Positions 46,533 to 56,971 of a stretch of 64,000 bases of DNA are shown here, in pieces. A model generated the notes under the pieces. That model was not told the DNA's origin, did not search any database, and saw nothing but the letters and a program-made list of their open reading frames with translations. The stretch covers positions 1 to 64,000 of the forward strand of contig JAFBAL010000063.1 in the NCBI GenBank assembly GCA_019247845.1, in the 5' to 3' direction. Made by a program: the position numbers and the translations under genes. Each line of letters begins with the position of its first letter. Positions within the stretch are counted from its first letter, which is position 1. This stretch comes from Alphaproteobacteria bacterium. GTDB lineage: Bacteria > Pseudomonadota > Alphaproteobacteria > Micropepsales > Micropepsaceae.

Positions 46533-47462
46533 ATGCGGCGCGACGTCGTCTTCGTGCACATCCCCAAGACCGCCGGCTCCTCGCTTCGCGCGATGCTGGA
46601 GCGGGCGGCCCGGGACCACACGGTGCTGCGCGACTACGGCAAGGCCAAGGAGACCACGCCGGAGCTTTACGACCTCGTCCATGCCAAGGGCGACGTCGCG
46701 GCATTCCGCGAGACCTTCGGCCGCAAGAAGGGCATCCTGCTCAGCGGCCATTTCCCGGCGCGGCGCTATTGGGACTTCTTCAACGCGGAGTCCTTCGTGA
46801 CCTTCCTGCGCGATCCCGTCGACCGCGTGGTCTCGGAATACAACCACTTCGTCAACCATCACGGCTGGACACGGGGCTTCGAGGCCTTCGTGACCGCGCC
46901 GCAATATCGCAACGCGATGACGCGGCACCTGGCGGGCGTCGATCTCGAAAGCTTCGGCTATATCGGGCTGATGGAAAGCTTCGAGAGCGACCTGCCTCGG
47001 CTCTGCGCCTATCTCGGTGCCGAGCTGCCGCTGCAGCGGCGCAATCGCGGCGACTACAGCGAGCTGCCCCTGCCGGACGGACACCGCGAGACCATCGCCG
47101 CGCTCAACGCCGACGACGCGGCGCTCTATGAGCGCGTCCGCGCCATGCCGCGCGGGCCGCGCGCGCCGGAGGCGGACGGCTATATCGGCCGGGTCGCGCT
47201 CACCGGCGGCGGCATCGCCAAGGGCTATCTGTGCCACCGGCAACGCGAGTTCATCGTCGAGATGGAGATCCTGGCCGACGGCCGCGTCGCGGGTTGCGTC
47301 AAGGCCGAGCGCTTCAACCGCGCCGCCAAGGCGCGTGGGCTTTCGCGCAGCGGCATGTGCGGGTTCTGGATTGACCTGGGCGACTATGCGCCTGCGGAAG
47401 AATACCGTTTCCGGGCGCGGGGCACCGAATACGAATTGCCCGGCTCCCCGCTCCTGCCGTAA
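46533..47462 (+). CDS. Sulfotransferase family 2-like protein
   Basis: PAPS-loop-like VFVHIPKTAGSSLRAML and FVTFLRDPVDRVVSEYNHF. Confidence 0.82.
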   Translation: MRRDVVFVHIPKTAGSSLRAMLERAARDHTVLRDYGKAKETTPELYDLVHAKGDVAAFRETFGRKKGILLSGHFPARRYWDFFNAESFVTFLRDPVDRVVSEYNHFVNHHGWTRGFEAFVTAPQYRNAMTRHLAGVDLESFGYIGLMESFESDLPRLCAYLGAELPLQRRNRGDYSELPLPDGHRETIAALNADDAALYERVRAMPRGPRAPEADGYIGRVALTGGGIAKGYLCHRQREFIVEMEILADGRVAGCVKAERFNRAAKARGLSRSGMCGFWIDLGDYAPAEEYRFRARGTEYELPGSPLLP

Positions 47463-47472
47463 AATCCGCGCC

Positions 47473-48348
47473 ATGGCGAAGATCATCAAGCACCCCGAGG
47501 TCGAGGACTATTTCGTCGAGCGCACGCTGGACGAGGTGAAAGCCGCGCCGCGCGGGCTGATCCCGGACTACGAGGCGAACCGGCTGATCGTGCTCAAGGA
47601 CTATCGGTTGGCCGTAGATTTCGACGCTTTCGCGCAGATGAGCGCCAACACGAAGGACGCGCCGGCCGCGCTGCAGAAGCAGCTCAAGAAGCTGCAGGCG
47701 ACGCATATCCTGCAGGCCTCGCCCACCTCGACCGAACCGCTCCACAAGGCGATCTTCGAGACCTTCTGCAACGGCGATCCGGCGCTGTTCCAGCGGGTGC
47801 AGACGGCGATGCGCGCCGCGCACGAGGCGGTGATGGGGCTGTTCCGCACCTGCTTTCCCGACTACGAGCACTTCCGCGTCGTGCCCAGCGTGCGGCTGAC
47901 CCGCACGATGTTCGAGAACCTGCACTGGGACAACCACAACATCGACGACGACTTCCAGCAGGTGCGCATCTTCGTGAACCTGGACCAGCGGCCGCGCATC
48001 TGGAACGTGAGCCACAACTACGTGAACTTCGCGCGCACGGTCTATCGCGACCACGACCTCGCGCGCTTCGCGGGCCGCGATCCCAACGAGATGAACAACT
48101 ATATCGTGGGCAGCATCCTGGGCGGCACCGCGGGCGCCTGCCGCGATACGCTGCCGCGCCACGTCGTCGCCTTCGAGCCGGGCGAGATCTGGTTCGGCGA
48201 GTCGCGCATGATCTCGCACCAGATCTATTACGGCGAGCGGGCGATGGTTTACATGTTCTTCGTCAAGCCCGAAGGCATGCTCGACCGCAAGCGGCGTTTC
48301 AACGCCCAGGTCGAGGCGCTGCACGCCTCGTTCGCGCCTGCCCGATAG
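47473..48348 (+). CDS. Putative Fe(II)/2OG oxygenase-like protein (Kdo hydroxylase-like pattern)
   Basis: ENLHWDNHNIDDDFQQVRIFVNLDQRPRIWNVS ... SRMISHQIYYGERAMVYMFF: HxD...H...R arrangement. Confidence 0.42.
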   Translation: MAKIIKHPEVEDYFVERTLDEVKAAPRGLIPDYEANRLIVLKDYRLAVDFDAFAQMSANTKDAPAALQKQLKKLQATHILQASPTSTEPLHKAIFETFCNGDPALFQRVQTAMRAAHEAVMGLFRTCFPDYEHFRVVPSVRLTRTMFENLHWDNHNIDDDFQQVRIFVNLDQRPRIWNVSHNYVNFARTVYRDHDLARFAGRDPNEMNNYIVGSILGGTAGACRDTLPRHVVAFEPGEIWFGESRMISHQIYYGERAMVYMFFVKPEGMLDRKRRFNAQVEALHASFAPAR

Positions 48349-48349
48349 G

Positions 48350-49666
48350 ATGGGCTCTGCGGTGTTTTCCGTCACCTTGCCCGCGCGCGAGATCGAGCAT
48401 GACGGGGCGCGCCTGTCCCTGCCCTGCACGGTGCTGGCGGTCGAGGCGCCGGCCGGCGAGACCGTGCGCGAGCGCGTGATCCTGCGCCATCCCGAGCCGG
48501 CGCGGCTTTCGGCGCAATACGCCACCGGCGTCGAGCTGAGCCGCGATACGGGCGGCGCGCTGGCGGCCGCGGACTACGAGATCAACGAGAACTGCGGGCA
48601 TATCCGCGCAGCCGCCGGATTGGACGGCGTCACCGTCGAGGCGCAATACACCGCGCATCCGCATCGCTACGACCTGGTCGGCTTCGACCTCAGGCGCGCG
48701 ATTCTGGTCCGGCTGGCCGGAACCGCGCGGATCGTGGATCCCGAAGAGTATCGTCCCAAGGCCCCACGCGACGTCGTGCCGGTCCACGGTCTCTATGTCT
48801 GGAAGGACGGCGTCGAGGTCATCGACCTGTCGGGCTGGAACGGTTTCGCGCGCCGCGGCGAAGAGGGGCAGTTCCAAAGCCAGAGGCAGGCCTTCCAGGC
48901 CGCGCTCGCGCCCGCGCTGGAGACCGCACGGCGCCGCAAGACGATCCGGATCGCCGGCTACGGCGACAGCATCACCACGATGGGACAGCGCGTGGCAGGC
49001 ATGCACGCCTTCCCCAACGGTCCCGTCCGCGACAAGACGAGCTATTTCTCGCGCTATCCGAAGGACACGGTGGCGAGGTTGCCGCGGGCCAAGTCGGACG
49101 ACGGCGTGCGGCACACGCGGATCGGCTGGTGCTGGTCGCTGGTGCGGGCCTTCGAGCAGAACGGCATCGCGGCCGAATACCGCAACTGGGGCATCCCCGG
49201 CACCGCGGCCGATGCGGGCTCGAAGCTCGACGACAACAAGGTCGAAAGCCATGGCGGCGGGCATCCCGCCCGGCTCGAGCCGCTCCTCGCCGACAATTGC
49301 GACATCGTCGTGCTCGCCTTCGGGACCAACGAGATCGGCGAGACGGGCACCGAGGAGCGCATCCAGGGCATCGTCGAGCGCATCCACGGCTCCGGCGCGC
49401 GCTGCATCGTTCTCGGCGCGCCGCCGCTCAATCCCTACACCGCGGTGCGCAGCTACGACGCGTGGCGTGAGACCAACGCCGCGATCGCGCGCGCGGCAGA
49501 GGCCACCGGCGCCGCCTACCTGCCGCTCGAGAACCTGTTCGCGCTGGGCAACGAAGGCGCGGTCGGACTGTCGCGGCGGTCCTATGCGGCGGGCAGTCTG
49601 ATCAATCATCCCGGCATATCGGAGCTCCAGGCCATCGGCGGGTTCCTCGCCGCCATGACGCTCTAG
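48350..49666 (+). CDS. SGNH/GDSL hydrolase family protein
   Basis: IAGYGDSITTMGQR (GDS block), NWGIPGTAADAG, VLAFGTNEIGETG, INHPG. Confidence 0.82.
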   Translation: MGSAVFSVTLPAREIEHDGARLSLPCTVLAVEAPAGETVRERVILRHPEPARLSAQYATGVELSRDTGGALAAADYEINENCGHIRAAAGLDGVTVEAQYTAHPHRYDLVGFDLRRAILVRLAGTARIVDPEEYRPKAPRDVVPVHGLYVWKDGVEVIDLSGWNGFARRGEEGQFQSQRQAFQAALAPALETARRRKTIRIAGYGDSITTMGQRVAGMHAFPNGPVRDKTSYFSRYPKDTVARLPRAKSDDGVRHTRIGWCWSLVRAFEQNGIAAEYRNWGIPGTAADAGSKLDDNKVESHGGGHPARLEPLLADNCDIVVLAFGTNEIGETGTEERIQGIVERIHGSGARCIVLGAPPLNPYTAVRSYDAWRETNAAIARAAEATGAAYLPLENLFALGNEGAVGLSRRSYAAGSLINHPGISELQAIGGFLAAMTL

Positions 49667-50562
49667 GCCCGGCTCTCCGCCTGGCGCCGCTGCCAGCGCT
49701 GCAGGTCCTTGCGGACGAAACGGTTGTCCCAGTTCTCCGCCGACACCAGCTCGTCGTCGGTGACGTTGTGTCCCGACAGCCCGTTCAGCGCGCTCACGAT
49801 GGACACCATGTCCTCGAAATGCGCGGTGGGAACGCCGCGTATCACGCTTGCGGGCCAGGCGATGAACGGCGTGTTCCGCCGCACCACCCGATCGAAGGCC
49901 GAGACCAGGGCCTCCGGCAGGATCGCGCTCTTCGTCACGTCGCGCGGCTGGTAGACCTCGAGCTCGCCCTTGGGCTTCTTCACGCCCGGAGCCCGGATCG
50001 CGGCGACGCTTTCGAGGACGGCGTCGAACCGCGCCTCGTCGAACGGCCGCCCGATGCGCTCGAACAGCTTGCGCAGATGGGGCGCGGGATCGGCGGTGAA
50101 CGCCGTGTATTCGAGAGGCATCGCGTCCTTGGGCGCGGCATCGAGCCATTTCTTCAGGAACGCGATCGTCTTGCTCGCATGCAAGGCGGTCCACCATTCC
50201 AGGAACGCCGCGTCGTTCTTCTGGAAGCCGGCGATGCTGCGCTCGCTGGTCCAGTCCATGTAGGACAGAAGCTGGCTCGCGGGCTCGCGGTATTGCACGA
50301 CGTACAGCGCCTCCTTGAGCGTCTTGGGCACCGCAAGCTCCGGATCGTGGCTCTTCTGCAGGGTCAGGCGGCCGGCGCTGTTCGCGCACGGCGCGCGCAT
50401 GCAGCACCCGCCGCCGTCCAGAGCTTCGCAATAATAGAGCTCGTTCCCGAAATAGGTGCTCAGGATGTTCTGGAAATAGTGATGGCCCGAGCGCGGGATG
50501 GTCACGCAGAAAATGTGGTTGAACGGGCGCCTGGCATCGCCCTTCGCAGTCTTCTTACTCAT
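49663..50562 (-). CDS. Sulfotransferase-like protein
   Basis: IFCVTIPRSGHHYFQNIL (PAPS-loop-like), VVQYREPASQLLSY. Confidence 0.7.
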   Translation of the reverse strand: MSKKTAKGDARRPFNHIFCVTIPRSGHHYFQNILSTYFGNELYYCEALDGGGCCMRAPCANSAGRLTLQKSHDPELAVPKTLKEALYVVQYREPASQLLSYMDWTSERSIAGFQKNDAAFLEWWTALHASKTIAFLKKWLDAAPKDAMPLEYTAFTADPAPHLRKLFERIGRPFDEARFDAVLESVAAIRAPGVKKPKGELEVYQPRDVTKSAILPEALVSAFDRVVRRNTPFIAWPASVIRGVPTAHFEDMVSIVSALNGLSGHNVTDDELVSAENWDNRFVRKDLQRWQRRQAESRA

Positions 50563-50565
50563 TAC

Positions 50566-52119
50566 TCACGCTGCCTCGATGTAGTTCCGGATCGTCGGAT
50601 GCGCCTTTTCCTCGCCCTTCAATATCCTCAGCGTCTCGTAGAAATCGGCGTCGAGGCCGAGCGCACCCGCGGCCTGCACGTATTCGCTCCAGATATCTTC
50701 CCGTTCGGGCGCGCTGAGCACGGCGCTGCGCAGGCTCCGCACCGCCTCGCGCGGTTTCTCGCGCCGCGCCAGGGTCTTCGACAAGGCCCAATGGACCGCC
50801 GCGCGCGTCGGCTGCAGCAGCGCCGCTTCCCGCAAAAAGGTTTCCGACTGCTCGAAATTCTCCAACGCGTAATGCGTGCGGCCCAGCTCGAAAGCGCTGC
50901 CGTAGCGCGCGCCGCCCAGCCGCTGCGCCGTCGCGAGCTCCACCAGCGCGTCGTTGAACAGCCTGCGTTTGACCAGGAACTCGCCGAAGCGCAGCCGCAC
51001 CAGCATCTCGCCCGGCGCGGTGGATTTCGCCTGCTGGAACAGCGCCATCGCCTTGTCGAACTCGCGCGCCTGCCAATGCGCCTTGGCACGGCCGCACAGC
51101 TCCAGCGCGTCCTCGCGCGCCGCTTCGGCGGTCTTGCCGTCGGCCTGGGACGCGACCGCCTCCGTATAGACCTCCATCATGCGCCGCACGTTCAGGCGGA
51201 CGATCTCGTCGCTGACATGGGCGCAGTCGTCGCGCCACGCGACCGGGCGCTCCGACAGCGTGACGCTCTCATAGGTCGGCAGGTAGTCGACCTGGGGGTG
51301 CTTGCGCCAGATGTGCTCCGCGGCCGCGCGCTGCACCGACTTCGAATAGCAGTTGGCGACGAAGACGTCGGATTCGGTAAACGTGGATCCCATGGCGACC
51401 GGCGAGACCGTGAGCAGGAAGCGGTAGTCCTTGCGTCCGTATTTGTCGAGCAAGCCCAGGATCCTTTCCAGCGCCCCCACGATGTCGTCGTATTCGAGCA
51501 CGTGAAGCTCGAAGCGCCCGGGATGGAGCTCGGCGCTGGTGCGCATCGGCGGCGAGTTCAGGTAGATGCCCAGCGCCTTGTCGAACCAGGCCTCGGCCAA
51601 GCCCAGCGTCATGATCACGATGCTGGCATCCTTGATCATGCGCACATAGGTGCCGACCGCGTGGCGCAGGGCCAGCGCCTTGTCCAGCGGCATCGGGCGG
51701 AAGCCGGGGGCGAGCTGCAGGTCGATGTAGCGGTCCGCCTTGACCTGGACGATGCCGCCGTCCGGAAATCCGGCTTCAGGGTCGAGCGCCCAGCGGATCT
51801 CGTTCTCCACGGAATGGGCGACGAACTTGTTCATCACCGTCGATTCGATGATGACGTCGTGGTCGGCGCAGATCTTCTCGAACTGGTCGGCGGCGACGTT
51901 GTAGCCCTCGGCGATCAGCTGCTTCTCGATGTTGCGCGCGAAGCAGGAGCCGATGGTGAACAAGAGGTCGTCGCGCGAGATCTTGAAGTTCGGCCGCAGC
52001 AAAGGCTTGCAGAACGGGGTCAGCCGCGCGTCCTGCTCGTCCTTGTCGCGCGGCCAGGCGCGCGCCTTGCCCGCGTTGCCGCGGGTCGCAGCCGAATAGC
52101 TGTAGCGTTCAAGGGGCAT
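50566..52119 (-). CDS. GSCFA-domain protein with C-terminal TPR region
   Basis: LLFTIGSCFARNIEKQLIAEGYNV; SPVAMGSTFT; C-terminal TPR-like helices. Confidence 0.87.
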   Translation of the reverse strand: MPLERYSYSAATRGNAGKARAWPRDKDEQDARLTPFCKPLLRPNFKISRDDLLFTIGSCFARNIEKQLIAEGYNVAADQFEKICADHDVIIESTVMNKFVAHSVENEIRWALDPEAGFPDGGIVQVKADRYIDLQLAPGFRPMPLDKALALRHAVGTYVRMIKDASIVIMTLGLAEAWFDKALGIYLNSPPMRTSAELHPGRFELHVLEYDDIVGALERILGLLDKYGRKDYRFLLTVSPVAMGSTFTESDVFVANCYSKSVQRAAAEHIWRKHPQVDYLPTYESVTLSERPVAWRDDCAHVSDEIVRLNVRRMMEVYTEAVASQADGKTAEAAREDALELCGRAKAHWQAREFDKAMALFQQAKSTAPGEMLVRLRFGEFLVKRRLFNDALVELATAQRLGGARYGSAFELGRTHYALENFEQSETFLREAALLQPTRAAVHWALSKTLARREKPREAVRSLRSAVLSAPEREDIWSEYVQAAGALGLDADFYETLRILKGEEKAHPTIRNYIEAA

Positions 52120-52227
52120 CGGCCGGTTCCAGACTCTGCGGTTGCATCATCCCCGAAAACGCCGTCATGGTGAAGACAGCCGCGGGGTCGCAGTTGTGCG
52201 CCCGCGCGGGAATGCTAACCTTTCCCC

Positions 52228-54291
52228 ATGTCCCCATCCGGCGAAACCGACGAGCGAACCAGGCGCCTTGCCGCGCTGCTGGCGGCCCATGAGCGCGCCC
52301 GGACGGCGCGGCTGGACGAGGCGCTGCAGGCGGCCGCCCTGCTCGGCGCGCGCAAGCGGCCTTTGAGCCGGCTGAGCCGGCGGCTGCTGGAGCTGGCGCC
52401 GCTGGTCACCGGCGGCATCTATACGGGCGCGCTCAGGCCGCGGCCCAAGGAGAAAGCGTCGCGCCACCTGCGCGCCTTGCTGCATGCGGGCTTCCGCCGC
52501 GCCGCCGACATCACGCCGCTGTTCGACCCGCGCTGGTACGTGCAGCGCTATCCCGACATCCGCGAGGCGCGCGTCAACCCGGCGCTGCACTACGTCCAGA
52601 ACGGTCATCTGGAGCAGCGCGACCCGTCTGCGCTGTTCGCGGGCGCCTGGTATGCGCAGCGCAATCCGGAGCTCGTGGAATCGGGGCTCAATCCCATCGC
52701 GCATTACCGGATGCTCGGCGCGGTGGCGGGCCTCGACCCGCATCCCGTCTTCGACACGCGCTGGTATGTCGAGCGTTACGGGGCACAGATCCCCGCACGG
52801 CTCTCGCCGCTGGAGCACTTCCTTCTCGACGGCTGGCGGCGAGGCAACGATCCGGGCCCGTGGTTCGAGACAAGCTGGTACCTCGAGCGCCATGCGGCCC
52901 AGGGCCTCGCCGATCCCAACCCCGTCATCGACTATTTCCTGCGCGGCGCGGACCAGGGCCGCGATCCGTCGCCGCGCTTCGACACCGATTGGTACAAGGA
53001 GGAGTATCCCGACGTCGCCGATGCCGGGATGAACCCGCTGTTCCACTTCCTGGCGCACGGCATGGCGGAGGACCGCAGGCCAACGCCCAAGCGCTCGCTC
53101 AAGGTTCTCGCGGCGCAGCTCGGCGAGCGGCAGGCGGGCACCGCGGAGCGGCTGTCCGGGGCGCCCATGACCGGCATCGCCGCCGCGTCGACCGCGATCG
53201 CGGCCCCTCATGCCGCGGTCGCCGCCCTGCCGCAGCTCGCGGCGACGAACCTGCTGGTGGTGACGGATACCGTGACGGCCACCCAGCACATCAGCTTCGT
53301 CCAGGCGCTCTCGCCGCTGGTGGCGCGCGGCGCGATGAGCGTCAAGCTGGAGGGCGACAACGCGAACTGGAACGCGCTCGACGTGGCCGAGCTGCTCGAC
53401 GTCGCGCGGCCCGACATGCTGGTGCTGTCGCGCTATACCTCGGCGCGCGCCAAGCTGTTCATCGAGCGAGCGCGCGCGCTGGGCATTCCCACGATCTTCC
53501 ATATCGACGACGACCTGCTCGACGTGCCGGAGAGCTTGGGAAAGGGCAAGGCGAACCACTACCGCGATCCCGAGCGGCTGCGCGCGCTGCGCGAGGGCAT
53601 GAACGGCTGCGACCTGATCTATGCCTCGACCGCGCCTTTGGCCGCGCGGCTGAAAGGCCACGGCCTCACCGCGCCGATCGTGCATGGCGACATCTATTGC
53701 TCGATCGATCCCGATGCGATCCCCGGCGCCTATCCGTCGACCGGCCCGATCGTCGGCTATATGGGCACCAGCGGGCACGCGGCGGATCTGGGCTTGATCG
53801 CGCCCGCGATCGAGAGCCTGATGGACGCGCTGCCCACGCTCGGCTTCGAGACCTTCGGCACGATCAAGCCGCTGCCCGAGCTTGCGCGCTTCGGCGCGCG
53901 CGTGATGCATCACGGCCCGGTGCCGAACTATCCCGGCTTCATCGAGAAGCTCGACACGCTGGGCTGGTGGGTCGGGCTGGCGCCGCTCGAGGACAACGCG
54001 TTCAACCGCTGCAAGGCCGACACCAAATGGGTCGAGTACAGCCATGCCGGTATGGCGGTGGTGGCGCAAGACCTGCCCGTCTATGCCCGCGCCTGCGAAG
54101 GCGGCACCGGCATCCTGGCGAACGACGCCGCGGATTGGCGAAGCGCCATCTGGCACCTGCTGCGCAGCGCGCAAGCGCGCGAGGCGCAGGTTAAGGCGGC
54201 GCGCGAGAAGCTGCGCACGACCTATTCCCACGCGGCATTGTGCAGGCAGGTACAGGACGTCTTCGAGCAGGCGCGGGCGATAGCGGCATGA
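52228..54291 (+). CDS. Glycosyltransferase with N-terminal FDxxWY repeat region
   Basis: Five N-terminal repeats (FDPRWYVQRYPDI...NPALHYVQNG...RDPS), then a glycosyltransferase-like C-terminal half (VGYMGTSGHAADL, KWVEYSHAGMAVVA). Confidence 0.72.
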   Translation: MSPSGETDERTRRLAALLAAHERARTARLDEALQAAALLGARKRPLSRLSRRLLELAPLVTGGIYTGALRPRPKEKASRHLRALLHAGFRRAADITPLFDPRWYVQRYPDIREARVNPALHYVQNGHLEQRDPSALFAGAWYAQRNPELVESGLNPIAHYRMLGAVAGLDPHPVFDTRWYVERYGAQIPARLSPLEHFLLDGWRRGNDPGPWFETSWYLERHAAQGLADPNPVIDYFLRGADQGRDPSPRFDTDWYKEEYPDVADAGMNPLFHFLAHGMAEDRRPTPKRSLKVLAAQLGERQAGTAERLSGAPMTGIAAASTAIAAPHAAVAALPQLAATNLLVVTDTVTATQHISFVQALSPLVARGAMSVKLEGDNANWNALDVAELLDVARPDMLVLSRYTSARAKLFIERARALGIPTIFHIDDDLLDVPESLGKGKANHYRDPERLRALREGMNGCDLIYASTAPLAARLKGHGLTAPIVHGDIYCSIDPDAIPGAYPSTGPIVGYMGTSGHAADLGLIAPAIESLMDALPTLGFETFGTIKPLPELARFGARVMHHGPVPNYPGFIEKLDTLGWWVGLAPLEDNAFNRCKADTKWVEYSHAGMAVVAQDLPVYARACEGGTGILANDAADWRSAIWHLLRSAQAREAQVKAAREKLRTTYSHAALCRQVQDVFEQARAIAA
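52507..53097 (+). repeat. Coding repeats: five ~43-aa FDxxWY...NP..HY..G...R.P units
   Basis: FDPRWYVQRYPDI, FAGAWYAQRNPEL, FDTRWYVERYGAQ, FETSWYLERHAAQ, FDTDWYKEEYPDV. Confidence 0.8.
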
Positions 54292-55334
54292 GCATGCGCG
54301 TCTTCATCACCGGCGGCGCCGGCTTCATCGGATCGGCGCTGACGCGCATCCTCGGCGCCAACGGCGCGGAAGTCGCGATCTTCGACAATTTCCTGGAGCA
54401 GGTGCACGGGCCCGCGCCCGGCATCGCGCTTCCCGCCGAGATCGTGCGCGGCGACGTGCGCGACGCCGAGCTTCTGTCGGCCACGCTGGCCCGTTTCAAG
54501 CCCGACGTGATCGTGCATCTGGCGGCCGAGACCGGCACCGGACAGTCCGCCGACGAGCCCGCCCGTTACACCTCGGTGAACGTGGTCGGCACCGCGAACC
54601 TGCTCGAAGCCGCGCGCCGCGTGCCGCCGAAGCGCATCGTGCTGGCCGGCACGCGCGCGGTCTATGGCGAAGGCGCCTATCTCGACAGGACGGGACGCAG
54701 GACGGTACCCGAGCCGCGCCGCAACGAGGACATGGTCGCCGGTCGCTTCGGCGTCTATGACGACGGCGTCGAGCTCTCTCCCGCGCCCACGCCGGAAGAC
54801 AGCCGGCCGAGGCCGAGCTCGGTCTACGGCTCCAGCAAGCTGATGCAGGAATACCTGCTGCAGCAGACCCAGCCCGCCTTCCCGCATGTGATACTGCGCC
54901 TGCAGAACGTCTACGGTCCGGGACAGTCGCTGAAGAACCCTTATACCGGCGTGCTGTCGATCTTCTGCCAGCAGGCGCAGAACGGGCAGCGGCTGAACAT
55001 CTACGAGGACGGCGAGATCACGCGCGACTTCGTCTTCGTCGACGACGTCGCGCGCGCCTTCGCGCTGGCCTGCACCGAGGAGCGCGCACTCGGCCGGACC
55101 ATCAACATCGGCACCGGGCGGCCGCTCTCGATCCGCCACGCAGCCGAGACGATCCTGGACAAGCTCGGGCTGGCGCGCGACCGCTACGACGTCAGCGGCA
55201 TGTTCCGCGCGGGCGACGTGCGCTATGCGGTGGCCGAGGTGACGAAGGCGCGCGAGCTTCTGGGCTGGTCGCCGAACGTCGCGTTCGAGGCCGGCATCGC
55301 GGTGCTGGTCAAATGGGCTCAAACCGGCGGCTGA
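54288..55334 (+). CDS. NAD-dependent epimerase/dehydratase
   Basis: [41 protein letters not shown]. Confidence 0.92.
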   Translation: MSMRVFITGGAGFIGSALTRILGANGAEVAIFDNFLEQVHGPAPGIALPAEIVRGDVRDAELLSATLARFKPDVIVHLAAETGTGQSADEPARYTSVNVVGTANLLEAARRVPPKRIVLAGTRAVYGEGAYLDRTGRRTVPEPRRNEDMVAGRFGVYDDGVELSPAPTPEDSRPRPSSVYGSSKLMQEYLLQQTQPAFPHVILRLQNVYGPGQSLKNPYTGVLSIFCQQAQNGQRLNIYEDGEITRDFVFVDDVARAFALACTEERALGRTINIGTGRPLSIRHAAETILDKLGLARDRYDVSGMFRAGDVRYAVAEVTKARELLGWSPNVAFEAGIAVLVKWAQTGG

Positions 55335-55349
55335 TGCCGGCCGACGAGC

Positions 55350-56906
55350 TCAACTTGGCAGCCGACGCTTTTCGGCCTGGTATTTGGCAAGGTTCTCGCT
55401 GCGGCTGATCTTGCCGCTGGTGGTTTTCACCAGCCAGCCAGGCGCCACGACATGCACCGAGGCGCCCGTCAGCCCGAACGCCGCCTCGATCGCGTCGCGC
55501 ACGGATTTGCGAAGGGCTAAGGTCTCGGCCGCCTCGGTCTCAGCGATCACCAGCAGCTCCTCGCTCTGCGACATCTCGCTGTAACGGCCGATGGCGACCG
55601 CGCGGCCGGGCTTGATGCCCGCGACCGTGTTGACCACCGCCTCGACGTCGTGGGCATAGAAGTTGCGGCCGTTGACGATGATGAGGTCCTTGATCCGTCC
55701 GGTGACGAACAGCTCGCCGCCGTCCATGAAGCCGAGATCGCCGCTGCGGTACCACTCGCCCGAGAACGCCGCCCTGGTCTCCTCCTCCAGCTTGTAGTAG
55801 CCGGAGAACAGGCACGACCCCTTGACCGCGATCTCGCCGTCGATGATGCGGATCTCGAGTCCCTCGATCGCCGGCCCGCACGAAAGATAATCCCTGCCGT
55901 CGCGCGTCAGGCGCCGCGGCGGCACGCCGGGCCGCGTCTGTGTCACGGCGAATACGGTCTCGGCCATCGCATAACAAGTCTGCAGCTTCGCCGGTTCGAT
56001 ATCGAACGCAGCGGCGAACTCGTCGAAGGTCTCGGGCTTGCACGGCTCGGAGCAATCGATGAAGGCGCGCATCGAGCTCAAGTCGTAGGTCTCGTCGCCG
56101 CGCGTGCGCACAAGGTGATGGAACGCGAAGTTCGGCAGCCAGGTCCAGCGCGCCCGGCGCCGCGCGATCTCCTCCAGCAGCATCGCCGGCCGCGCCACCC
56201 ATTCGAAGGCGTCGAGGCTCGCGATGGTGCCGCCCGCGATCAGCGGCAGCATGAAGCAGGCGATCAGACCCATGTCGTGATAGAGCGGCAGCCAGCTCGC
56301 GATCGTGTCGCCCGCCTCGAAGCCCAGCGCCTTCGAATACGCATCGATCTGGAACAGGATCGCGTCGTGGCTGAGCGCCACGCCCTTCTTCAACCCCGTC
56401 GTGCCCGAGCTGTGCTGCAGCAGCGCGACGTTCGCGCCGCCCCGCACGCGCCAGTCTTTCAGCGGCGCGAGCCCGCGCTCGCTGCCCGCGACGCACACCG
56501 CATAGTCGCGCACCGAGATCATCGCCTCGAGCTGCGCCGCGTTCTCGGCATAGGTCACGATGCAGCGCGCGGCGATGCGGCGGAACAGCGTGTCGTGGCT
56601 GCGCCAATAGAGCGCCGGGTCCTGCTTCGGCGTCGGGAACGGCATGAAGGATGGCACGCAGCCCGCGATCATCGCGCCCAGGTAGGCGGGATAGATGTCG
56701 GGCCCATGCTTCAGGATCACGATCACCACGTCGCCCGGCCGGCAGCCGAGCTCGACCAGCCGCGCGGCCCAGCGTTCGGCCGCGTCGACCAGCCCGCCTA
56801 CGGTTAAAGTGGTGACGGACTCGGCGACGGTGACCTCGGCGAAGACGTCGTCCGGCCGCTCGCCGAGGCGCCGCACGAGGTTGTCCAGGATGGTCGCTGC
56901 CGGCAT
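55350..56906 (-). CDS. AMP-dependent synthetase/ligase (acyl-AMP ligase-like)
   Basis: ALLQHSSGTTGLKKGVALSHDAI, SWLPLYHDMGLIA, YRSGDLGFMDGGELFVTGRIKDLIIVNGRNFYAHDVE. Confidence 0.9.
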   Translation of the reverse strand: MPAATILDNLVRRLGERPDDVFAEVTVAESVTTLTVGGLVDAAERWAARLVELGCRPGDVVIVILKHGPDIYPAYLGAMIAGCVPSFMPFPTPKQDPALYWRSHDTLFRRIAARCIVTYAENAAQLEAMISVRDYAVCVAGSERGLAPLKDWRVRGGANVALLQHSSGTTGLKKGVALSHDAILFQIDAYSKALGFEAGDTIASWLPLYHDMGLIACFMLPLIAGGTIASLDAFEWVARPAMLLEEIARRRARWTWLPNFAFHHLVRTRGDETYDLSSMRAFIDCSEPCKPETFDEFAAAFDIEPAKLQTCYAMAETVFAVTQTRPGVPPRRLTRDGRDYLSCGPAIEGLEIRIIDGEIAVKGSCLFSGYYKLEEETRAAFSGEWYRSGDLGFMDGGELFVTGRIKDLIIVNGRNFYAHDVEAVVNTVAGIKPGRAVAIGRYSEMSQSEELLVIAETEAAETLALRKSVRDAIEAAFGLTGASVHVVAPGWLVKTTSGKISRSENLAKYQAEKRRLPS

Positions 56907-56971
56907 GCGAATCTTTTATCGCAGATGCGCGGAACTGTGCTAGGCATCCGCGGCATCGCGAGGGACTTTCC

